64,000 nucleotides of DNA, from positions 210,572-274,571 of the forward strand of contig NZ_JARXNQ010000003.1 of assembly GCF_029872055.1 (NCBI RefSeq), given 5' to 3'. A model generated the notes under the pieces. That model did not search any database, was not told the origin of the DNA, and worked only from the letters and a program-made list of their open reading frames with translations. How positions within the stretch are numbered: position 1 is the stretch's first letter; each line of letters begins with the position of its first letter. The position numbers and the translations under genes are program-made. Below, one piece after another: positions 57,171 to 64,000 of the stretch. Source of the DNA: Sulfurimonas sp. C5. GTDB lineage: Bacteria; Campylobacterota; Campylobacteria; Campylobacterales; Sulfurimonadaceae.

Positions 57171-58769
57171 TTAATAAATCTTTTTGAGTAAGAGTTGGAC
57201 AGAGACCCTGTTATTAAATTCATTTTTTGCGATGGTATAGCTACATGTAATTTTTTTATCTTCAGGCATTTCAAAAACAGTCCGAAATGCTATGAGTTCA
57301 ATTGTTTTTCTTTGGTGAGGATACTGGCGCACTTCTATTTTTGAATGAGCTTTATCAGCACCTAAAAGTTTTATACTGACAACTTCAGCATTTTCAAGTA
57401 AAAATGAAGGGCGTGAATTGGCTTCACCGAAAGGCTCAAATGAGTCTAAAAGATCTAAGATCTCATTGTCTATTTCGTCTGTTGATAATATGCCGCTGAG
57501 TGATTCTTGGGGAATGAAGTCTTCTCTTGGTATAGATACGGCACTGGTATTGATGGCATCTCTAAATGTGTCAATCAATTCACTTTTTAGACCTAAACCG
57601 GCAGCCATTTTATGCCCACCGAATTTAGTTAACAAGTGTTCATTTTCTTTTATTAGTGCGTAAATATCGACGTTTCCGATACTTCTTGCACTTCCTTTTG
57701 CATTCTCACCTTCTATACTGAGTACTATTGCAGGTTTTGAGTAACGATCGACTAGTCTTGATGCAACAATACCAACAACACCTTCATGCCAACCTTCTGA
57801 GGCAACTACAATTACTTTATCGTCAGAATTTACCTGTTCAAGAGCCATTTGCGTCGTTTTGGCTTCAGTCTCTTTACGAAGTTCATTCAGTTTTCCAAGA
57901 AGTTCAAACTGATGATAGGCCTTAGATGTATTTTCAGCAGTATAGAATTCTAGTGCAATGGAGGCATCTTCAAGACGTCCCGCAGAATTGATGCGAGGTG
58001 CAATCATAAATCCTATATCTTCAGAACTTATCTGGGATTTATTTAAAAAATCTCTGATAATGATAGAAGAGGGACGAGATGAATGCATCATATAACGAAG
58101 CCCCTCTTTTACCAGTGTACGGTTAATATCAATCAGAGGCATTACATCGGCAATGATTGCAATTGCCAAAATGTCTAAAAACTGTCTCATGTCTATTTTA
58201 AGATCAAGTTCTCTTTTTACAAGTGCTAAAATGAGCCAAGCCAGTTGTGCACCGCAGATCTCTTTAAATGGGTACTGGCACTGAGGAAGTTTCGGATCAA
58301 CGATCGCATAGGCATCTGGTAGATTTTCCGAAGGGGTATGATGATCGGTAATGATAAGATCTATGCCTCTTTCTTTGCAGATCTCTGCAGCTTCTATAGC
58401 CGTAATACCGTTATCGACAGTAAGTACAAGATCTGCGTCAACACGTTCCAAAATCTTAGGGCTTACCCCGTAACCGTCTGTAAACCTGTTTGGAATAATA
58501 GCTTCAAGAGGGTAAGGAATTTGTCTGAAAAAGTCCACCATAATGGCAGTAGAACTTACACCATCAACATCATAGTCGCCGACTAACACTATCTTCTGGT
58601 TTGTTAGTATTGCCTCAGCTATTCTTTTTGCGGCTTTTTCACCGTTAAAAAGTAGTGCAGGATTTGGAATATGTGAAAGTTTTTTATCTTCTCCGTCAAA
58701 TCTGCTTAAAAGCAGATTGTAGAGGTCTTGTTTTGAAAGAAATTGATTATTCTGATTTAAGAGCTGCAT
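57171..58769 (-). CDS. recJ: Single-stranded-DNA exonuclease RecJ
   Basis: About 532 residues. The DHH phosphoesterase motifs are clear: [25 protein letters not shown], and the C-terminal DHHA1 segment with [10 protein letters not shown] and [16 protein letters not shown]. It degrades 5' single strands in recombination and repair. ATG 58769 chosen rather than TTG 58775. It overlaps the end of pyrG by 23 bases, so translation is coupled. Confidence 0.94.
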   Translation of the reverse strand: MQLLNQNNQFLSKQDLYNLLLSRFDGEDKKLSHIPNPALLFNGEKAAKRIAEAILTNQKIVLVGDYDVDGVSSTAIMVDFFRQIPYPLEAIIPNRFTDGYGVSPKILERVDADLVLTVDNGITAIEAAEICKERGIDLIITDHHTPSENLPDAYAIVDPKLPQCQYPFKEICGAQLAWLILALVKRELDLKIDMRQFLDILAIAIIADVMPLIDINRTLVKEGLRYMMHSSRPSSIIIRDFLNKSQISSEDIGFMIAPRINSAGRLEDASIALEFYTAENTSKAYHQFELLGKLNELRKETEAKTTQMALEQVNSDDKVIVVASEGWHEGVVGIVASRLVDRYSKPAIVLSIEGENAKGSARSIGNVDIYALIKENEHLLTKFGGHKMAAGLGLKSELIDTFRDAINTSAVSIPREDFIPQESLSGILSTDEIDNEILDLLDSFEPFGEANSRPSFLLENAEVVSIKLLGADKAHSKIEVRQYPHQRKTIELIAFRTVFEMPEDKKITCSYTIAKNEFNNRVSVQLLLKKIY

Positions 58770-60366
58770 CAACAAACGCTAGAATCGAAGGGTTTGGAGT
58801 TTGTAGACGAGATGTGAATTCAGGGTGGAACTGCACACCTAAGAACCATGGATGATCTTTTACTTCAACAGCTTCGATAAGACCGTTTGATTCTCCGGTT
58901 ACGATCATTCCAGCAGCTTCAAGCGCATCTCTATATGTAGGGTTTGCCTCATATCTGTGACGGTGTCTCTCATAAATTGTTTTTTCACCGTTATATGCTT
59001 CTCTTAGAAGTGAACCCTCTTTTGTATCACAAGGGTATTCTCCAAGACGAAGAGTTCCACCCATCGGTGATTGGTGTGTACGAAGCTGCATACCACCACT
59101 TTGATCTAAGAAATTGTCAATTAGATAGATCATAGGATGCGTTGTTTCTTCATTAAATTCTACAGAATTTGCATCTTCATAACCTAGAACATTTCTAGCA
59201 TACTCTACAAGTGTGAGCTGCATACCAAGACAAATACCAAGATATGGTACTTTGTTTACACGTGCATAGTTGATTGCCTGAATTTTTCCTTCAACACCGC
59301 GATTACCGAAACCACCTGCAACTAAAACACCGTCACAATCAGCTAACAATGCTTCTGCACCTTTTTCTTCGATCTCTTCAGAATCAACCCAGCAGATCTC
59401 AACACGACTGTCTAAGTGTGCACCTGCATGGATAAGTGCTTCGATAAGAGACTTGTAAGACTCTTTAAGTGCAAGGTATTTTCCGACAAAACCGATAACC
59501 ACTTTTCCTTTTGGTTGTACGATTTTCTTAACAAGGTTATCCCACTCTTCCATATCAGGTTCAAGCTCACCTAGTTCGAGTTCTTTTGCGATTGGTTTTA
59601 AGATGTTTTGTCTTAAAAAGCTCATCGGAACATCATAAATAGATGCAGCATCAAGTGCTTCTACAACACTGTCAGCATGGACATCACAGCTCATTGCAAG
59701 TTTTTTCTTGAATGTTTTAGGAAGTGCATTTTCACTTCTAGCGATAATCATCTGTGGAGTGATACCGATACGGCGAAGCTCTTGAACAGAGTGTTGTGTA
59801 GGTTTCGATTTTAATTCACCTGCAGCTTTTATAAATGGGATCAGTGTTACATGGATAAAGAAAGTTCCTGCAACCTCGTCATCATGTTTCATTTGACGGA
59901 TCGCTTCCATAAACGGTAAACCTTCAATGTCTCCAACTGTTCCACCAAGCTCAACAACTAAAATGTCATGCCCTTCACCGGCAGCTTTGATACGGCTAAC
60001 AATTTCACCAACGATGTGAGGAATTACTTGAATAGTCTGTCCTAAATATCCACCTGCACGCTCACGCTCAATTACAGTTGAATAAACCTGACCCGTTGTA
60101 AAGTTTGAAGTTTTTAAATATGACGTATCTAAAAATCTTTCGTAGTTTCCAATATCTAAGTCGGTTTCAGCTCCATCTTTTGTTACGAATACTTCACCGT
60201 GCTCTAAAGGAGACATAGTCCCAGGGTCAACGTTAATATATGGATCTATTTTTAACATACCCACTTTTTTACCAGCATGTTTTAAAAGTGTACCAATACT
60301 TGCCGCTGTGATCCCTTTACCAAGAGAACTTAAAACCCCGCCGGTAACAAAAATGTATTTAGTCAT
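58747..60366 (-). CDS. pyrG: CTP synthase
   Basis: 539 residues. The synthetase domain starts [22 protein letters not shown], and the C-terminal glutaminase has the nucleophile loop [10 protein letters not shown] with the His-Glu pair in [10 protein letters not shown]. It converts UTP to CTP with glutamine and ATP. GGAG precedes the ATG. pyrG and recJ form one unit, divergent from the antiporter gene. Confidence 0.97.
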   Translation of the reverse strand: MTKYIFVTGGVLSSLGKGITAASIGTLLKHAGKKVGMLKIDPYINVDPGTMSPLEHGEVFVTKDGAETDLDIGNYERFLDTSYLKTSNFTTGQVYSTVIERERAGGYLGQTIQVIPHIVGEIVSRIKAAGEGHDILVVELGGTVGDIEGLPFMEAIRQMKHDDEVAGTFFIHVTLIPFIKAAGELKSKPTQHSVQELRRIGITPQMIIARSENALPKTFKKKLAMSCDVHADSVVEALDAASIYDVPMSFLRQNILKPIAKELELGELEPDMEEWDNLVKKIVQPKGKVVIGFVGKYLALKESYKSLIEALIHAGAHLDSRVEICWVDSEEIEEKGAEALLADCDGVLVAGGFGNRGVEGKIQAINYARVNKVPYLGICLGMQLTLVEYARNVLGYEDANSVEFNEETTHPMIYLIDNFLDQSGGMQLRTHQSPMGGTLRLGEYPCDTKEGSLLREAYNGEKTIYERHRHRYEANPTYRDALEAAGMIVTGESNGLIEAVEVKDHPWFLGVQFHPEFTSRLQTPNPSILAFVDAALKSE

Positions 60367-60442
60367 ATAAAAATCTCCACATATTTATAAATATAAACGT
60401 GATTATATACTATAATCACTTATTAAATTATGAAAGTTTGGC

Positions 60443-62065
60443 ATGGAAAATACACTTCTTTATATTATTATCGCTTTAGGGATATCGATAGTTCTCAATA
60501 TATTTCTAAAAAAGATAGGAATATCCCAGATAATAGGGTACATTTTAACGGGAACGCTCATTGTATATCTTTTTGATCTAAGAGATGCCAGTCACTCCCA
60601 TGAATTAGAACTTATAGGCGAATTTGGAATTGTATTTTTGATGTTTACGATAGGGCTAGAGATCTCTTTGGGTAAAATGAATAGTATGCGTCAACAGATC
60701 TTTGGTAACGGTTTTTTACAGGTAGGTCTTACTTCCGTTTTATTTTATTTTATCGCACATTATGTTTTTAATGTTGCTTCTACTCCGTCTTTACTTATAG
60801 CTCTTGCATTTTCCCTTTCATCTACGGCTGTGGTACTAAGCTATTTAAAAAGTTCAAAAGAGATTTATAGACCTTACGGGCAAAATGCTACTGGAATTTT
60901 GATTTTTCAAGATATAGCGGTCATCCCTATCTTAATCTTAATCGGTTTTTTAACAACTGAAGGTGATGAAGGTGTCGCAACTATTCTTTGGCATACATTG
61001 ACAAGTGCCGTCGTAGTAGTGGGACTTTTGTTTATAGTGGGTAAACGTCTGGTTTCATGGCTACTTCATTTCTCAGCTTCTTCGGAATTGGATGAGCTGT
61101 TTATGGGAAGTGTTCTCTTTATTGTTGTAGGTGCTTCACTGTTTGCTTCGGCAATGGGATTTACATATTCACTTGGGGCATTTGTTGTGGGGATGATTAT
61201 TGCTGAGACAAGATATCATCATAAAGTAGAGGCTGATATTGCTCCTTTTAAAGATCTTCTTCTAGGAACTTTCTTCGTTACTGTAGGTATGAAGATAGAC
61301 GTAATGCTTTTTGTTGATAATATAGGTTCAATTCTTTTACTCTTTTTACTGGTATTTATTTTCAAAAGTATAATAGTTTTCGGTGTTTTAAAACTCAGCA
61401 ATAATGTACCGACTTCTTTAAAAGCAGCACTTTCATTATCACAAGTCGGAGAGTTCTCTTTTGTTATCTTTGCACTGGCTACAAGCGGTGGTTTGCTTGA
61501 TCCTAAACTTTCTATGTTTTTAGTGCTAATCGTAATTTTTTCTATGATGATTACACCTTTTTTTATCTCTAAAATTAATGATTTTGTAAACAGTATTGTC
61601 AAAGAACAGTTTGTGCAGACAGACTTTTCAACATTAAAAGGGAAACAAAATCATGTAATTGTTTGTGGATATGGTGTAGTAGGTAAGTTTGTTGCACAGC
61701 AGCTTGAAGAGTTAGGGATAGATTTTGTAGTTATAGATAACTCTAACAAACATGTTATAAAAGCATTAAAGCACGGTAGAGATGCTTACTTAGGGGATGC
61801 TTCAAAAACAAGCATTTTAGATGCATTACATATAGACAAAGCGGCTGCCATTATTGTCACACTTGATAATGTAGAGAAAAAATATAATATTTGTGAAGCA
61901 GTACTAGAACATTCAAAAGATGCGAATGTAGTTGTTAAAGCGACTACCTTAGCAGAACAGGCAAAACTTTCTCATTTACCTATCACATCTATAGTAGATG
62001 GAAAAGTTGAGGTAGCACGTGTATTAGTTGATAGAATGATAACGTGTCAGCTTGAAACAAAGTAG
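60443..62065 (+). CDS. KefB-type monovalent cation:proton antiporter (CPA2)
   Basis: 540 residues. About twelve membrane segments span residues 1-380, including LSLSSTAVVLSYL and SLSQVGEFSFVIFALA, which are typical of CPA2. From about 400 a TrkA-N domain begins with HVIVCGYGVVGKFVAQQL, a nucleotide-binding regulator. It should exchange K+ or Na+ for H+ with ligand control. The converging pyrE stop is 22 bases away. Confidence 0.9.
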   Translation: MENTLLYIIIALGISIVLNIFLKKIGISQIIGYILTGTLIVYLFDLRDASHSHELELIGEFGIVFLMFTIGLEISLGKMNSMRQQIFGNGFLQVGLTSVLFYFIAHYVFNVASTPSLLIALAFSLSSTAVVLSYLKSSKEIYRPYGQNATGILIFQDIAVIPILILIGFLTTEGDEGVATILWHTLTSAVVVVGLLFIVGKRLVSWLLHFSASSELDELFMGSVLFIVVGASLFASAMGFTYSLGAFVVGMIIAETRYHHKVEADIAPFKDLLLGTFFVTVGMKIDVMLFVDNIGSILLLFLLVFIFKSIIVFGVLKLSNNVPTSLKAALSLSQVGEFSFVIFALATSGGLLDPKLSMFLVLIVIFSMMITPFFISKINDFVNSIVKEQFVQTDFSTLKGKQNHVIVCGYGVVGKFVAQQLEELGIDFVVIDNSNKHVIKALKHGRDAYLGDASKTSILDALHIDKAAAIIVTLDNVEKKYNICEAVLEHSKDANVVVKATTLAEQAKLSHLPITSIVDGKVEVARVLVDRMITCQLETK

Positions 62066-62086
62066 CAGGACGACGCAAGAAACTTT

Positions 62087-62695
62087 TTAGTTTCCGCGGC
62101 TTCCAGGTTTAATAGCTTCACTTCCATCTTTACATAATGGACAATTGTCCGGTGAATACATCTCAAATGTAAAGTCAGCTAATGCAAAGAATGGGATATC
62201 TTGAGGTAATTTACAGTTTGGCTGTGTTTCAACATCACTACCTTCTCTATGACAAAAACCACGATTTGCCAGTGCAGCAACACCAACGATTTCACCACCA
62301 AGCTCTTTTACAACAGCTGCAGCTTCCATAGCTGATCCACCAGTTGTAATGATATCTTCACACATTAAAACTTTTTCACCTTTGCTTACTTCAAAACCAC
62401 GACGGATTGACATTTCTCCGTTTACACGTTCAGCAAAAATATAACGCACATCTAAAGCTTGTGCTAAAGCATATCCTGCGATAAGTCCGCCAAGAGCAGG
62501 TGCACATACAGTGTCGATCTCTAAACCGCTTGCTTTAATCTGTTTAGCAAGTTCAGTCGCTAACATTGTAGCTGTTTTAGGATCTTCTAAAACTTTTGCA
62601 GATTGAAGGTAGTATTGTGAATGGTTTCCAGAACTAAGTTTAAAGTGACCCTCTAATAGAGCGTTTGCATCCATATAAATTTGTTTGATATCCAT
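62087..62695 (-). CDS. pyrE: Orotate phosphoribosyltransferase
   Basis: 202 residues. The PRPP-binding motif is [18 protein letters not shown] near 109-126; the orotate/hood region [14 protein letters not shown] is near the start. It adds ribose phosphate to orotate in UMP synthesis. The C-terminus has three cysteines in CKLPQDI and CPLCKDG, unusual for the family and perhaps a metal site. Hairpins lie between frr and this gene and may control its expression. Confidence 0.93.
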   Translation of the reverse strand: MDIKQIYMDANALLEGHFKLSSGNHSQYYLQSAKVLEDPKTATMLATELAKQIKASGLEIDTVCAPALGGLIAGYALAQALDVRYIFAERVNGEMSIRRGFEVSKGEKVLMCEDIITTGGSAMEAAAVVKELGGEIVGVAALANRGFCHREGSDVETQPNCKLPQDIPFFALADFTFEMYSPDNCPLCKDGSEAIKPGSRGN

Positions 62696-62725
62696 AGGTC
62701 TTCCTATATTTATGATGTAGTAAAA

Positions 62726-62763
62726 GCACCAAAGGTGCGTGGGTTCTCCGCAGAGGGAGAACC
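62726..62763 (-). promoter_or_regulatory. Hairpin pair upstream of pyrE, possible attenuator
   Basis: On the minus strand an 8-bp stem GGTTCTCC / GGAGAACC (62742-62763) is followed by GCACC-TTT-GGTGC and TTTTA (62726-62738), the latter shaped like an intrinsic terminator 31 bases before the pyrE ATG. A third CAAAGA / TCTTTG stem lies earlier, near 62779-62797. Such a layout suits premature termination of the frr transcript or control of pyrE by nucleotide supply. Confidence 0.5.
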
Positions 62764-62804
62764 AAGCGTTAGCGTAGACAAAGAGAATAATTTCTTTGGC
62801 GTGA

Positions 62805-63362
62805 TTAAACTTTTAAAATCTCTGCTTCTCTGTCTTTTAAGATAGTGTCGATCTCTGCGATGAATTTATCAGTTAGTTTTTGGATATTGTCTTGAGCAGA
62901 TTTAGAATCATCTTGAGTGATCTCTTTATCTTTTTCAAGTTTTTTTACTTTGTCATTTGCATCACGTCTGTCGTTTCTTACTGAAACTTTCGCTTTTTCA
63001 CCCATACCTTTCATTTGTTTAACAGTATCTTGTCTTTGTTCAACTGTCATTGGTGGGAAGAAAAGTTTAATTTGTTCACCGTCGTTATTAGGATTAACAC
63101 CGATGTTTGCAGCTGCAATAGCAGATTCGATATCACCTAAAAGGTTTTTTTCCCATGGATTTACTACGATAGTCGTAGCATCTGTAGCAATCACTGAACC
63201 AACTTGATCAAGTGGTGTCGGTGTCCCATAGTAATCAATTTTAATGTGATCAAGAACGGCAGTATTTACTTTACCCGTTCTTAATGTTTTAAACTCTTTG
63301 AGCATGTGCTCGATGCTTGACTTCATCTTCTTTTCGCAAGTGTCAAAAATCTCGTTTGTCAT
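62805..63362 (-). CDS. frr: Ribosome recycling factor
   Basis: 185 residues. Start region [38 protein letters not shown] and the C-terminal [26 protein letters not shown] are family signatures of the L-shaped two-domain factor. With EF-G it splits post-termination ribosomes. It follows secG by 11 bases; pyrE follows after 109 bases. Confidence 0.97.
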   Translation of the reverse strand: MTNEIFDTCEKKMKSSIEHMLKEFKTLRTGKVNTAVLDHIKIDYYGTPTPLDQVGSVIATDATTIVVNPWEKNLLGDIESAIAAANIGVNPNNDGEQIKLFFPPMTVEQRQDTVKQMKGMGEKAKVSVRNDRRDANDKVKKLEKDKEITQDDSKSAQDNIQKLTDKFIAEIDTILKDREAEILKV

Positions 63363-63373
63363 GATGCGCTCCT

Positions 63374-63688
63374 CTATTTTGTAGTATTTGTTTCAACTTT
63401 TACTGCCGGAGCAGCTACTGCTGTGTTCTCAACAATCTCATCAACGACTGAAGATTCTGCAGCTTTTGAATACATGTAACCTAGTGCAATAGTGTTTACA
63501 ACAAATAAAAAACCGATAATAAACGTTGTTTTTGCTAAGAAACTGTTTGGACCTTTTGCTCCAAAAACAGAGTCGTTTGAACCACTGTACGCACCAAGAC
63601 CTATACTTGAGCTTTTTTGTAATAATACTGCGATTGTTATAATAACTACTAAAACAATCTGTACAATAAGTAAAAGGCTAGTTGTCAT
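63374..63688 (-). CDS. secG: Preprotein translocase subunit SecG
   Basis: 104 residues with two membrane spans (about 4-22 and 52-70). The loop [34 protein letters not shown] matches the SecG signature. It is an accessory subunit of the SecYEG channel. The C-terminal tail is acidic and Val/Ala/Thr-rich. It heads secG, frr, pyrE. Confidence 0.94.
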   Translation of the reverse strand: MTTSLLLIVQIVLVVIITIAVLLQKSSSIGLGAYSGSNDSVFGAKGPNSFLAKTTFIIGFLFVVNTIALGYMYSKAAESSVVDEIVENTAVAAPAVKVETNTTK

Positions 63689-63865
63689 GTCATATTTTCC
63701 TAAATAAAAAGTGGCGAATTATAGCGAAAAAAAGCTGTATTATCAAATGGCCCTTTTTTTACAGTTTATAAAAAACTAAGATTAGATACTATAAACTGAT
63801 ATTTCACAAGAAAAAACAATTTTCGTATTCTTGTATAAACTTTTACGAAATATAAAAGGCTTTGC

Positions 63866-64000
63866 ATGAAATTGCATTCCTACGATATAAATAAGAACTA
63901 TGAAACAAGTGTTGCTTACTTCTCCATGGAGTTTGCTGTTGATCAAGCTTTAAAAATATATTCCGGTGGTTTAGGCTTTTTAGCCGGATCTCATATGCGT
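63866..64000 (+). CDS. Alpha-glucan (glycogen/starch) phosphorylase, N-terminus only
   Basis: 45 residues to the window end, from ATG with AAAGG upstream. VAYFSMEFAVDQALKIYSGGLGFLAGSHM matches the N-terminal signature of the short (about 850-residue) alpha-glucan phosphorylase family. It would cut storage glucan to glucose-1-phosphate. Only the first domain start is visible, so completeness is unknown. Confidence 0.82.
   Translation, partial: MKLHSYDINKNYETSVAYFSMEFAVDQALKIYSGGLGFLAGSHMR

Overview
The window is an AT-rich, gene-dense piece of a bacterial chromosome with no insertion sequence, prophage, CRISPR array, rRNA or tRNA gene that I can recognise. Gene content and order point to Campylobacterota, most likely a Sulfurimonas-like member. 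The main reasons are a divergent ruvC and a dnaA-dnaN-gyrB line, RNase J with an N-terminal extension, ThyX rather than ThyA, separate nrdA and nrdB, a fliK-flgD-flgE cluster with sigma-54 promoters of the epsilon type, and many short hypothetical proteins typical of that group. Genus assignment is inference; no 16S gene is present.

Layout. 1-4.6 kb: a DUF1104-like exported protein (partial), a c-type haem-binding protein, a duplicated DUF1538 membrane protein fused to a PII-like domain, YajQ, a small HTH protein and a Lys/Ala-rich histone-like protein. 4.6-9.5 kb: an unusual succinate dehydrogenase/fumarate reductase flavoprotein and Fe-S pair, then a YqaA-type membrane protein, a hydroxyacid dehydrogenase and purT. 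9.5-15.2 kb: two hook-type proteins, flgD and fliK under two sigma-54 promoters. 15.2-20.6 kb: small unknowns, a PP-loop thiolase-like enzyme, dnaG, a Cu/Zn-type permease, an HTH-less cNMP-fold protein and rpsU. 20.6-26.1 kb: one long minus-strand gene train with nrdB, thyX and dgt. 26.2-32 kb: typA, a CCA-adding-type nucleotidyltransferase, queF and a degenerate GGDEF-EAL protein.

32-38.5 kb is the replication-origin region: gyrB, an inserted DUF3943-like gene, dnaN, dnaA, ruvC. DnaA boxes lie on both sides of dnaA. The dnaN-dnaA gap carries TAG repeats next to a DnaA box and an AT-rich stretch, which looks like a DnaA-trio unwinding module. Two perfect 16-bp parS palindromes lie 7-12 kb to the right, one inside the rluA-family coding sequence and one upstream of hisF; parA and parB are not in the window.

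38.5-64 kb holds housekeeping genes: ppnP, trxC, fliW, nrdA, purB, an RluA-family gene, rlmN, hisF, rsmA, rnj, a DksA-like gene, folE, fliI, recJ, pyrG, a KefB-type antiporter, pyrE, frr, secG and the start of an alpha-glucan phosphorylase. Two very short membrane proteins (44 and 34 aa) are also supported.

Functional themes are replication and nucleotide supply (dnaA, dnaN, gyrB, dnaG, recJ, ruvC, nrdAB, thyX, dgt, pyrG, pyrE, purB, purT), flagellar hook assembly, and translation or RNA modification. No classic mobile or defence system is present. The most interesting signals are the origin architecture with parS sites, the SDH/FRD pair lacking the FAD-linking histidine, the PII-fused DUF1538 protein, and three genes that look leaderless (dnaG, ruvC, hisF).
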